64,000 bases of DNA from Bacillus kwashiorkori (GTDB taxonomy: Bacteria > Bacillota > Bacilli > Bacillales > Caldibacillaceae). This document shows positions 25,520-34,628 of this stretch, piece after piece. The notes under the pieces were generated by a model. The model was given only the letters and a program-made list of their open reading frames with translations. It did not search any database and was not told where the DNA came from. How positions within the stretch are numbered: position 1 is the first letter of the stretch; each line of letters begins with the position of its first letter. A program made the translations under genes and the position numbers. Location of the stretch: contig NZ_CTDX01000013.1 in the NCBI RefSeq assembly GCF_001375515.1, forward strand, positions 62,001-126,000. Direction: 5' to 3'.

Positions 25520-26716
25520 TCAATAAAAAAGCTGCAAAATTTTTCCTCTATTTTTTTCTAAAAATTGATTAAAAGATTGTTGACGAGTTTTTCTATAATG
25601 AACATTTGTCATGCGTGATGTATTTACAAATAACTTATCCTCTTTTAGTTTCACTAATCCGACATTTTCTAGAAAAACTAAGTATTTTTTTATTGGCATA
25701 TATTTGTTTGCTAAAAAACTGTACTGTGTTAACCGAAATCGTAGTAACCCTTCTTTAACGATTTTTTGCAAATAGTTTGTTAATTCTTTTAGGAAGATAT
25801 ATCTTCGTCCCCTATTTTCATTAAATAAAAATAGAAAAATATACGTTTGCCAAATAATGGGGGGTGTTTCGATAAGAATCATGTACGGTACTGGGACACC
25901 AACCTCCATTGGTAATTTTGTTGGATGAATATTATTTTGATAAAGAAAAGTTAAAAACTTGTTTCTTCGAGCATTATTATAAAGTGGAAGATGAAAAAGC
26001 CATTTTTCTGCATAGATGTACCAGTATTGGAAAAAGTGTTGGGGAATTGGCTTTTGAAATGAGAATAGTTGTTGCAGTGTTGTTTGATATCCAATGTTCA
26101 TTTGTTGAACAAGTACTTTTCGAGTGGAAATTGGCATGAAGTGATAAATTAATTGGAATTGTCGCTTTTCTGGATGGAAGGCGAGGATCATTGGTTCGCT
26201 ATTTTGTGGGAAATTAGTAATAAAAAAACTAAGATAATCAGTTATTGATAAAATGTGGTTGCTAATTTTTCCGATTTTGTCTTGATGGGTAATCCACAGA
26301 GGGGTAAAATTCGCCTGATGATAAGCCTTTGTTCGTCTCTCTAATTCATTAACAGGGATTGAAGAACATTGGAACTCAAAAATAAACGGTTTTTTCTTCC
26401 AGTAAAACAAAATATCGGCACGTTGGTTAATATCGGGAAAATAAATTTCCATCTTCGGTTGCAATTGTTGCGCTACCAACCAATCGTGTAATAATTTTTT
26501 TCCGCTTAGATGGGCAGCCGTTTCTCCTTCCGGCTTCACTGGGCAGATGTATTTGTGCGCAAAATGGGGGAGTTTTTTCGAACCTACTTTTAGAATAAGC
26601 TCTCCATTACAATGCGGACAGTAAAAAGGCTGTTCTTTTTTTAGTTGATGAATTTCACTTACTGTCATTTTCAATAAAGTAATGGATTTACCTGAATTTG
26701 TTAAAGCAAAAAACAC
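25520..26716 (-). CDS. coiA: Competence protein CoiA
   Basis: A 398-residue protein with a CoiA-type nuclease-like region: a zinc-finger-like CPHCNGELILKVG near residue 35, then SGKKLLHDWLVAQQ, and ADILFYWKKKPFIFEFQCS with the D and EFQ residues of PD-(D/E)XK-type folds near residue 115. CoiA promotes recombination of transforming DNA in streptococci, while in Bacillus its role is unclear. I prefer the GTG start giving MFFALTNSGK, 11 bases from AGGAG. The upstream GTG (26728) overlaps the SD. It is encoded next to mecA as in B. subtilis. Confidence 0.87.
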   Translation of the reverse strand: MFFALTNSGKSITLLKMTVSEIHQLKKEQPFYCPHCNGELILKVGSKKLPHFAHKYICPVKPEGETAAHLSGKKLLHDWLVAQQLQPKMEIYFPDINQRADILFYWKKKPFIFEFQCSSIPVNELERRTKAYHQANFTPLWITHQDKIGKISNHILSITDYLSFFITNFPQNSEPMILAFHPEKRQFQLIYHFMPISTRKVLVQQMNIGYQTTLQQLFSFQKPIPQHFFQYWYIYAEKWLFHLPLYNNARRNKFLTFLYQNNIHPTKLPMEVGVPVPYMILIETPPIIWQTYIFLFLFNENRGRRYIFLKELTNYLQKIVKEGLLRFRLTQYSFLANKYMPIKKYLVFLENVGLVKLKEDKLFVNTSRMTNVHYRKTRQQSFNQFLEKNRGKILQLFY

Positions 26717-26782
26717 TTTTTTATCCACTCCTATAATATGAATTTTTTAATATTGTTTTAGAGAAAAGAGTTATTATAAAAA

Positions 26783-26806
26783 AACTCCACCTATTAAGAT
26801 GGAGTT
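26783..26806 (-). terminator. Terminator of mecA
   Basis: Stem AACTCCA/TGGAGTT with a short loop, followed on the minus strand by a run of T residues; 19 bases past the mecA stop. Confidence 0.85.
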
Positions 26807-26824
26807 GTCTTGATGTTCGGTCTA

Positions 26825-27484
26825 TTATAAAAAATAATGGTTTATTGTTGTAAATACGTCAGTTGAAATTACTTCTTTTCCATATTCCTGTAAAAATTCA
26901 ATTGTTCTTTCCGACTCAATACCATATTCAAGTATCAAACTTATATTGTTATCAATTTCTGTTTCTGTGAAGAAGTCATAGGAAAACTCTACGTAAAGAT
27001 AGTATTTATTATCATAGGAAAAAAGTTTCGTTTCCATTTCCTTTGGCCACGGGCGTTTAGCCAAATTTATTACATCTTCAAAATCATGGAAATATGCTAT
27101 AAAGGAGACGTAATCTTCTTCCTCCACCTCTGTTTGATCATCATTGTTAAAATGGAAATGATGATCAAGTAATTCTCCGATCCTATCTTCTGTTTGAGCT
27201 TTTTCATCCGCAATTATGTCGAAACGAGGATTTCCATCTTTTGATAATTGAGCTTTCGTGACAACGACTTCAAGGCCTTTGTCTAAAGCTTGTACTTGAA
27301 TCCATAATGGCCCATCAAATGTAAAATCTTCTTCTTGATGAACTTCATCCATCATTTCCCAAAATAATTCTTCACTTTTTTCACGGTTATACCATATTTC
27401 TTCCCGATCGAAACCTCTTTCCTCAACGTCAACGTACGATATGAAAAATTTCACGGTGTTTTCATTGATGCGTTCGATTTCCAC
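26825..27484 (-). CDS. mecA: Adaptor protein MecA
   Basis: A 219-residue adaptor that delivers ComK and ComS to ClpCP. The N-terminal segment VEIERINENTVKFFISYVDVEERGF and FDREEIWYNREKSEELFWEMMDEVH match MecA at residues 1-50, an acidic linker lies at about 100-130, and the C-terminal ClpC-binding domain begins with YVSFIAYFHDFEDVINLA. The GTG start has AAGGGAGAG about eight bases upstream; the ATG eight codons earlier lacks an SD. In B. subtilis mecA also lies between spx and coiA. Confidence 0.94.
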   Translation of the reverse strand: MEIERINENTVKFFISYVDVEERGFDREEIWYNREKSEELFWEMMDEVHQEEDFTFDGPLWIQVQALDKGLEVVVTKAQLSKDGNPRFDIIADEKAQTEDRIGELLDHHFHFNNDDQTEVEEEDYVSFIAYFHDFEDVINLAKRPWPKEMETKLFSYDNKYYLYVEFSYDFFTETEIDNNISLILEYGIESERTIEFLQEYGKEVISTDVFTTINHYFL

Positions 27485-27698
27485 TTTACAACTCTCCCTT
27501 CTAACCATTTTAATTGAAGGGAAAAATATCCCTTAGCATTAAAAATGCCTATACATATAGATTATGCAAAAATCATTTTATCCTATCTATTATTATTTTA
27601 TGACAATTTTATTCAGAAGGGAAATAAATTCTGCTAATAAACAAAAAATGAGAAAACAACCTACCCTGAGTAATGACTTTGCATGTAAGTTTGAAAAA

Positions 27699-27727
27699 AC
27701 CTTCATGCTATTGTAAAGCATGAAGGT
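27699..27727 (-). terminator. Terminator of spx
   Basis: Perfect stem ACCTTCATGC/GCATGAAGGT, followed by T residues on the minus strand; about 50 bases past the spx stop. Confidence 0.9.
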
Positions 27728-27776
27728 AATTATTGAATATACATTATATCTGAATATTTTTCATTTGTAAATCATT

Positions 27777-28172
27777 TTAATTTACCATTTTTTGTGCTTC
27801 TAAAAGTTGGTAAGTCCTTACTCTTCTCGGCAAGAAACGGCGAATTTCATCTTCATTATAACCTACTTGCAAGCGTTTTTCGTCAATAATAATTGGACGA
27901 CGTAATAAACCAGGATTTTCTTGAATTAAGTTGAATAATTTTTGTAATGGTAATGATTCTAAATTGACCCTTAACTTTTGGAATGTTTTTGACCGAGTAG
28001 AAATAATTTCGTCCGTTCCATCCTCTGTCATTCTAAAAATCTCTTTTATCTCTTCCATTGTTAATGGTTCAGAAAAAATATTCCGTTCTTTAAATGGGAT
28101 TTCATGCTCTTCCAACCACGCTTTTGCTTTCCGACATGAAGTACAACTAGGTGCTGTATACAATGTGACCAT
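27777..28172 (-). CDS. spx: Transcriptional regulator Spx
   Basis: A 131-residue ArsC-fold protein that binds the alpha-CTD of RNA polymerase under thiol stress. The redox switch CTSC (Cys10, Cys13) is intact, as are the Gly near residue 52 that contacts alpha-CTD, and the [28 protein letters not shown] stretch. The C-terminal tail needed for ClpXP turnover is present. ATG start with AAAAGGAGTG about 12 bases upstream. It lies next to mecA, and spxH is 5 kb away. Confidence 0.96.
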   Translation of the reverse strand: MVTLYTAPSCTSCRKAKAWLEEHEIPFKERNIFSEPLTMEEIKEIFRMTEDGTDEIISTRSKTFQKLRVNLESLPLQKLFNLIQENPGLLRRPIIIDEKRLQVGYNEDEIRRFLPRRVRTYQLLEAQKMVN

Positions 28173-28636
28173 TTTAGCGCTTTCACTCCTTTTAGTATAT
28201 AAATATATATTTATAATTTAGTAATTTTACAACATTGTTACCCTTATCACACTTTAAATATTATTCTATCTATAATACATAGTTTTTAATTGTAATTAAT
28301 TTAAACTAGTAATTCTTATTTATAATTATACATGATATTAATCAATTTTGGTATATGTTTTTTCAAATTTTTTCCGTAAAATTATTGTTTTTTTTCCTTG
28401 ATTATAAAAGACTTTGAATATGTACGCCTAGTATCTTTACCCATATTGAAGACTTTATAAACCATTTTCATTTGTAATATATGAATGAAAAAATACATAA
28501 ATAAGTAATAATTAGTGACAATACTGTGAACGATCGTACAAAAGCTTAGGAAAGGTAGTTAATCACTTTTCATTTGTACATTATTATCCTTTTAGGTAAT
28601 AAATTTATCTGGTTGACAAACTAGGAGGTGATGAAT
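28173..28636. other. AT-rich intergenic region upstream of spx
   Basis: 464 bases, very AT-rich, without a plausible gene. In B. subtilis yjbB-yjbC and the opp operon lie on this side of spx, and the spx transcript starts from several promoters here. It therefore must hold spx promoters on the minus strand and the promoter of the small gene at 28637 on the plus strand, but none could be assigned with confidence. Confidence 0.45.
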
Positions 28637-28825
28637 TTGTTCGGTTATTTTATTGATTTTTCATTAACATTTAGTTTTATTATTTTGACTACCGCTTTTT
28701 TAGGAGTTATCCTTAATTTTTTTGGAAAATTACTTTTCGGGAAAAATAAACACGAGTATCTAAAGCAAATGGAAGCGATTCAAGCTGGGTGGAAACAAGT
28801 AGGCGGGAACAGTAATCATCGATAA
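28637..28825 (+). CDS. Small membrane protein with one or two helices, unknown
   Basis: A 62-residue protein: N-terminal hydrophobic helix (about residues 2-34, LTFSFIILTTAFLGVILNFFG), then a positive cytoplasmic tail (GKNKHEYLKQMEAIQAGWKQ). TTG start eight bases from a strong AGGAGGTGAT; the closer ATG (28631) sits within the SD. Nothing recognisable, and it stands alone in the gap between spx and trpS. The strong SD makes it credible. Confidence 0.55.
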   Translation: MFGYFIDFSLTFSFIILTTAFLGVILNFFGKLLFGKNKHEYLKQMEAIQAGWKQVGGNSNHR

Positions 28826-28857
28826 CGAAAGTTTTACAAAGATGCTTTTTAAATTAA

Positions 28858-29066
28858 GCTATGTTAAAGACTGGTGTTGATTTCCGTTTCAAATTTATTT
28901 GTGACAAAAGGGAAGCGACAGGAACAGGCGGACGCTTTCCGCGGGCACGGCCTCAGCCGCTTCGACGGTACGTGTCTGCAGGGGCTTCCGCTCGTGCTGT
29001 TCCCGCCTGAGTGGCCGCCTTACACTACAATCAACAAATGCCTAAAAACAACGATAAACAATAACA
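28858..29066. repeat. Composite intergenic repeat, about 210 bp
   Basis: Left end (GCTATGTTAAAGACTGGTG, then TTGATTTCC) matches 22865; the right end (CCGCCTTACACTACAATCAACAAATGCC) matches 38797. The two ends carry an inverted TGTTGATT/AATCAACA. The centre is GC-rich, with arms GGAACAG/CTGTTCC and the CGCTTTCCGCGGGC core known from abundant Bacillaceae repeats. It has no credible coding function. Confidence 0.7.
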
Positions 29067-29200
29067 TAGTCTTAAATTAAAGGAGCAAAATCTTATTCGT
29101 ACAACATATTTGTGGATTGTTCGTTCCATTTTTACCTTTTACGAGGTTGCTTTCTAAAGAATCATTTACTATAATAAAAATTAAATAAAATAATTGCAAA

Positions 29201-29440
29201 AGCGATGAGAAAGAATAGTACATTCAACTGTTTTCTTTAGAGAGTTTGTGGATGGTGAAAACAAACGAAAACATGAATGGAATGGACTTTCGAGCCAAAA
29301 CTGAACGAATCTAATGATTTTAGTAGGTAGAGCGTGCCTTAACGTTATAAGGATCTGAGTGACCTATTTATAGGTAACTAGGGTGGTACCACGGATACAA
29401 CAACCATTCGTCCCTAACTGGATGTATGGTTGTTTTTTAT
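29201..29440 (+). promoter_or_regulatory. Tryptophan T-box leader of trpS
   Basis: The T-box core AGGGTGGTACCACGG lies at about 29380-29394, followed by a terminator (AACAACCAT/ATGGTTGTTTTTT). Upstream are the AGCGATGAGAAAGAATAGTA start, an AGAGA element and the specifier loop GAATGGACTTTC with a UGG (Trp) codon at 29283-29285. Uncharged tRNA-Trp would favour the antiterminator and permit trpS expression. Confidence 0.92.
29398..29440 (+). terminator. Regulated terminator in the trpS leader
   Basis: Stem AACAACCAT/ATGGTTGTT followed by T residues; its 5' arm overlaps the T-box sequence that forms the antiterminator. Confidence 0.85.
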
Positions 29441-29510
29441 TTGTTTTTTTAACGGATTATGCGTATGCTGCAGTTTGCATGGAGCATATGAAAAACTTAT
29501 GGAGGGATAA

Positions 29511-30497
<987 letters not shown>

Positions 30498-30517
30498 TGT
30501 CACTTTTGTTATAACGA

Positions 30518-30543
30518 AAAAGATGGCCAATTTAGCCATCTTT
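30518..30543. terminator. Terminator of trpS (bidirectional)
   Basis: Stem AAAGATGGC/GCCATCTTT with a short loop and T run on the plus strand; its 3' half overlaps the last codons of the small gene 30532..30705 on the minus strand. Confidence 0.85.
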
Positions 30544-30705
30544 TTCATTGTCTTTTTTTGTCTTTTTATTATTTAATTTTTCTTCCATACTTAACGGCTC
30601 ATTGGCTAATTCATGGTCATATTGACGTGACTGCTGTTTTTTTACCGCCTGTTTATCACTGAAGTCCTTAGATAATTGTTTCGCCATTTTTTCATTTTCG
30701 TGCAT
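30532..30705 (-). CDS. Small charged protein of unknown function
   Basis: A 57-residue soluble, strongly charged peptide (MHENEKMAKQLSKDFSDK, then KKQQSRQYDHELANEP and a KKTKKDNEKDG tail). The ATG has GAGGTG seven bases upstream, so I prefer it to the in-frame GTG three codons earlier. It ends inside the trpS terminator, so the two convergent genes share it. No family was recognised. Low-complexity Lys/Glu content makes it a plausible disordered or spore-type protein. Confidence 0.6.
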   Translation of the reverse strand: MHENEKMAKQLSKDFSDKQAVKKQQSRQYDHELANEPLSMEEKLNNKKTKKDNEKDG

Positions 30706-30801
30706 GACAGACACCTCTTTATCAGTAAATCTTATTAGTCAAATGCTAAGCACCAATATCCTTTATAGTTTGTCCAACATTCAAATTAAAAATTCTTACG
30801 G

Positions 30802-31545
30802 TTAGTTAACTTTGGAACCATTTTGTAATTCCCATAATTTTTCAAAAAACGGCTGTCCTTTTATTAAAGCTTCACACAAATGCTCGTGTTTTTCTGTCCA
30901 CCCAATTTTTACTTCATCATAAAGCAAATTCCAAATCTCATCAAAAGGCTTCGTTTGAATGTCTTGATATCTTTCCGGTGCCCATTCTGTATAAAAATAA
31001 CGAACTTGCGCCGTGTTTTTTGTTGCTAATAATTGATCTAAAGCCATGAACAATAAATGTTTTAATTGCCGTTCTTTTCGAGTTAAACCTTGCATAAGTA
31101 TCGGTTCCGGCGAAAGGATGTGATAATTTTTTTCACTTTTATTAGTAAATGGATAATTCTCCACCACTTTATCTTCAATCATTTCATAAACTAATTGCTC
31201 TTGCCGAGGAATAAGCCGACTTTTTCTCATCGGAATTTGATAGCCGATTGTGTCTACAGCCAATATGCCTATTCCATCCGTTACAATAAAACAATATTCT
31301 AATTGGATCCGTTCATGGTTTCTACGCAAGTATGCCTTTTGATACACGTCATTTAATAAACTTTCGGGTAAATCAGCCAAATCATTTTCAATGTACTGAT
31401 ATAATTCTGGCGAAACTTTTATTAATGGGACTTGATCTAATAATTCAATTTTATCGTCTTTTCGCCATTCGTGGAAATGGCACACATTGTATCCATTCTC
31501 TTCTCCCTCGAACCAATTTACCCAAACATCATGTAAATACATCAT
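30802..31545 (-). CDS. yjbA: YjbA family protein (DUF3603)
   Basis: A 247-residue protein beginning [27 protein letters not shown], the conserved start of YjbA, whose function is unknown. It has no membrane segments; the motifs [28 protein letters not shown] and [29 protein letters not shown] lie in the middle. The ATG with AGGGG ten bases before it was chosen; the second ATG, one codon later, is equally possible. In B. subtilis the gene also lies next to trpS and the app operon. Confidence 0.88.
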   Translation of the reverse strand: MMYLHDVWVNWFEGEENGYNVCHFHEWRKDDKIELLDQVPLIKVSPELYQYIENDLADLPESLLNDVYQKAYLRRNHERIQLEYCFIVTDGIGILAVDTIGYQIPMRKSRLIPRQEQLVYEMIEDKVVENYPFTNKSEKNYHILSPEPILMQGLTRKERQLKHLLFMALDQLLATKNTAQVRYFYTEWAPERYQDIQTKPFDEIWNLLYDEVKIGWTEKHEHLCEALIKGQPFFEKLWELQNGSKVN

Positions 31546-31801
31546 GATATTCAATCCCCTCACTTTGAGTCTGTTATTTTTCAGTATTGGCCGAGGGAAG
31601 TTAAAATATTCCTATGCAAGCAATTATTCATGAAAAAGTCCAGCAAATTACTCTAAAAAATTTATATCCTATTTCAAACTTGTTGCGCGTCGAATTGTTT
31701 GTTCCTTAATTTCAAACTAATTTCGAAGTCAAATGTTGTTACAACATATATAGTCGTCATCTTTTTCCAGTTACGTCACCATTCTATAAAAAACGTTATA
31801 T
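31546..31801. other. Intergenic region between yjaZ and yjbA
   Basis: About 255 bases between two leftward genes, AT-rich, with no ORF carrying an SD. It presumably contains the tail of yjbA's promoter region; I see no repeat or clear operator. Confidence 0.4.
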
Positions 31802-32596
31802 TTATGGTAAATCTTCCTTCACAACAGTTAAAAATTGCTCAGAAGCTGTATTCAATGTGTCTTTTATTGAAAAAGGCATTTTGTTTCTATACAAGTCAAT
31901 TAAATAATAACCTGTTAAATAACCAATAAACGGAGGTATTTTCAAACCGTACCCATACAAAAGTTGATTGTGTATTGGGTCGCTAATTTTTTTGTGTAAA
32001 TTATTTTTAAACACTTTTTGACAAAAATACAATATTTCTTTCTCTTTATAATTATATTTCTGTCTAGCTATATATTTTTCCCCGCAATAATCTCGAACTG
32101 CGTGTTCTGCCAAACCTTCCATTATTAATGAATCTAATAATGTTGCCTCTTCTATCGGTTTTCCGATACCCGCTAATCTGCAAGCATGATGATATTCATG
32201 AACAAATAAAGCTTCATATTCCTCGTTATCCTCAAGTGGAGTTAAAAAAAATAAAACTTTATCTGGGAATGTGAACCCATTTTTGCGAATGGATGAAAAT
32301 ATCGAATGATGACAAGGAAAAATAAATAGTGGAATATCTGGTCCATTCCACAATTTTTTATATTTTTGCTCATAAAAACGAAATCGGACCCATATATTTT
32401 GTTTTTTTAGTTGCTCATAGCTATGTTTCGTAAAGACGGAAGGTTGATACAATCCTTTCTCTTGAAGCAACTGCAAAATTTGTAGCTCTGTTAAATCAGA
32501 AAAATACTTTTTTATTTGCTTACATAGTTTCAGCGGTTCAAAGAAATAGTGATCTAACCATATATCTGTATCAATAACCACAATCTTCTGCACCAC
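31802..32596 (-). CDS. yjaZ: DUF2268 putative Zn-dependent protease (YjaZ)
   Basis: A 264-residue protein with the metalloprotease motif HEYHHACRL (HExxH) near residue 140, followed about 30 residues later by EGLAEHAV, which supplies the third zinc ligand. IPLFIFPCHHS and RSLRKNGFTFPDK-like segments precede it. It resembles B. subtilis YjaZ (DUF2268), whose substrate is unknown. No signal peptide is seen. The start is uncertain: GTG at 32596 (AAAAAGG six bases before) or GTG at 32581. Unlike B. subtilis, where yjaZ follows fabF, here it lies beyond appC. Confidence 0.78.
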   Translation of the reverse strand: MVQKIVVIDTDIWLDHYFFEPLKLCKQIKKYFSDLTELQILQLLQEKGLYQPSVFTKHSYEQLKKQNIWVRFRFYEQKYKKLWNGPDIPLFIFPCHHSIFSSIRKNGFTFPDKVLFFLTPLEDNEEYEALFVHEYHHACRLAGIGKPIEEATLLDSLIMEGLAEHAVRDYCGEKYIARQKYNYKEKEILYFCQKVFKNNLHKKISDPIHNQLLYGYGLKIPPFIGYLTGYYLIDLYRNKMPFSIKDTLNTASEQFLTVVKEDLP

Positions 32597-32678
32597 CTCA
32601 TACCTTTTTCGTATTATATTCGGGGAAGTAACTATTGTTGCAACGTAAGTTTGGACCATCTTCTAATTGTAGACAAAA

Positions 32679-32708
32679 AAAATCTACCTTTTGAAGAGGG
32701 TAGATTTT
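32679..32708 (-). terminator. Terminator of the app operon
   Basis: Stem AAAATCTACC/GGTAGATTTT with a 10-base loop and eight T residues on the minus strand; the appC stop codon lies at its edge. Confidence 0.82.
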
Positions 32709-33615
32709 AACGGATAGATTTTGGATTTAACGCATCTTTAATTCCTTCACCGATAAAGTTAATCGACAAAATGGTTAAAGTAATTGCCAACGCTGGTGGA
32801 ATCCAAATCCATGGTTTTCCAGATAATACGTCTGGTTCATTTGCATAAGATAACATATTTCCCCAGCTAGGTGTTTCGACTGGGACACCGAAACCTAAAT
32901 AACTTAGTCCAGACTCTGCAACAATCATACTAGCGAATAGAATTGTAGCCTGAACGATAATCGTTGATAAAACATTCGGCAATATATGCTTCACGATAAC
33001 TTTAGATGGCCGACAGCCAATGGAAACCGCTGCAAGGACATATTCATTTTCTTTTTCTGCTAAAATTTTACTTCGGACTATCCGAGCAACACCGCCCCAA
33101 CTCAAAATACTAATCGTACCAATTAATACCCATACTCCATTCACCTTACCATCTAGAATCGCATTCAATACGATAACGAATACCATAAATGGGAAAGTTA
33201 ACACTAAATCTGTAAAACGCATTAATAAGTTATCAATAATTCCACCGAAGTACCCTGCTACTGAACCAACGATAGTACCTAATACTATTACGAAAAAGGT
33301 ACATGATAGTCCTATTAATAAAGAAACCCTACCACCGAAAAGTAATCTCGTGAAAATGTCTCTTCCACTTTTATCAGTCCCAAGAAAATGTTCAGAGGAA
33401 GGTTCTAGTGACATTTTTGAAATATTTACCTTCACAATATCTTGAGAAGAAATAAATGGTGCCAAAATGGAAACAATTGCTACTATTAATAAAAACGCTA
33501 AACTTATCATCGCTAATTTATTTTTTAAGAATTTACGACGAGCAATGGCCCATGGTGACATACTCTTAGGTGGTTTTTGTTTCATATTCTTCGTTGTTTC
33601 TTGTACTGCTTCCAT
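32707..33615 (-). CDS. appC: Oligopeptide ABC transporter permease AppC
   Basis: A 302-residue permease with an N-terminal cytoplasmic segment, about six membrane helices and the binding-protein-dependent transport motif near residue 215 (AAVSIGCRPSKVIVKHILPN). Typical OppC/DppC features are FLGTDKSGRDIFTRLLFGGRVSLLIG near residue 75 and PSWGNMLSYA. It follows appB by 13 bases, with AGGAGG nine bases before the ATG. Assignment to App rather than Dpp/Opp rests on the operon order D-F-A-B-C. Confidence 0.9.
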   Translation of the reverse strand: MEAVQETTKNMKQKPPKSMSPWAIARRKFLKNKLAMISLAFLLIVAIVSILAPFISSQDIVKVNISKMSLEPSSEHFLGTDKSGRDIFTRLLFGGRVSLLIGLSCTFFVIVLGTIVGSVAGYFGGIIDNLLMRFTDLVLTFPFMVFVIVLNAILDGKVNGVWVLIGTISILSWGGVARIVRSKILAEKENEYVLAAVSIGCRPSKVIVKHILPNVLSTIIVQATILFASMIVAESGLSYLGFGVPVETPSWGNMLSYANEPDVLSGKPWIWIPPALAITLTILSINFIGEGIKDALNPKSIR

Positions 33616-33628
33616 GCATCCATTCCTC

Positions 33629-34594
33629 CTAGTCTACTCTAATTCTTGGATCGACAATTCCGTATAGTAAGTCTGCAATTAAATTTCCGAGTAATGTTAA
33701 TGTAGAAAACATCATCGTCAATGTCATTAAAATTGGATAATCACGGGTCGATACAGAGTTCAAAAATAATTGCCCGATACCAGGATAAGTAAAGATCGTT
33801 TCTGTAATAATTGCTCCCCCTACAATGGAAACAAAATCAAAACCTAAAAACGTTACTAAAGGAATTATCGAATTTCTTAAAATATGAACATTGTATATTT
33901 TACTTTCTCTCGTTCCCTTTGCACGAGCTGTTCGAACATAGTCTTTTCTACTATTCTCAATAATATCATTTCGTAAAAATTGGGTATAACTAGCTGTACT
34001 TAATAATCCTAAAACTAGTGCAGGTAAAAACACATGATGTAACCGACTTAACCAATATGCTAGCGATCCTTTATCCAACGATATGTCTACTGAACCGTTT
34101 GACGGGAACCACCCTAAACCAAAGGCAAAAAAGTATATTGCAAAAACACCAGCAACGAATGATGGCAATGCTAATCCGATATAGTTAAACGTCCCAATCG
34201 CATGGTCTCCTAAAGTATAAGGTTTACGTCCAGCGAACGTTCCCATTATAAACGCAAAAATATACGTAATTAATAATGAAGTAATACCGAGAAAAATTGT
34301 ATTTGGAATCCGCTCCATAATAATTTGATTGGCAGGTACTTTATATCTCGTAGACTTACCAAAATCTCCTTGGAAAAAGTTTGTTATCCAACGAAAATAT
34401 TGTTCATGAATTGGATCATTATAACCAAGTTCTTCTCTCATTTCCTCAATGTACTCTTCAGTATGAATATTCGGATCGAGCTCTCCAGTGAAAGGGTCCC
34501 CTGGCATGAGTTTTGCCAGGGTAAACACTACAATGGAGATAAGGAAAAGCATTGGAATCATGGATAGTATTCTTCGAAGTGCGTATTTTAACAT
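33629..34594 (-). CDS. appB: Oligopeptide ABC transporter permease AppB
   Basis: A 321-residue permease: KYALRRILSMIPMLFLISIVVF near the N terminus, KLMPGDPF at about residue 30, six membrane segments and the inner loop ARAKGTRESKIYNVHILRNSIIP near residue 215. The ATG was chosen because AAGGAGA precedes it by six bases; the first ATG (two codons upstream) is too close to the SD. It follows appA by 34 bases. Confidence 0.9.
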   Translation of the reverse strand: MLKYALRRILSMIPMLFLISIVVFTLAKLMPGDPFTGELDPNIHTEEYIEEMREELGYNDPIHEQYFRWITNFFQGDFGKSTRYKVPANQIIMERIPNTIFLGITSLLITYIFAFIMGTFAGRKPYTLGDHAIGTFNYIGLALPSFVAGVFAIYFFAFGLGWFPSNGSVDISLDKGSLAYWLSRLHHVFLPALVLGLLSTASYTQFLRNDIIENSRKDYVRTARAKGTRESKIYNVHILRNSIIPLVTFLGFDFVSIVGGAIITETIFTYPGIGQLFLNSVSTRDYPILMTLTMMFSTLTLLGNLIADLLYGIVDPRIRVD

Positions 34595-34628
34595 ATGCAT
34601 TCTCCTTATCTAACTTACAAGTTTAATA

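Noticed and set aside
28874..29080. 68-codon forward ORF
   Set aside because: It is contained in the composite intergenic repeat, has no SD, and includes improbable composition.
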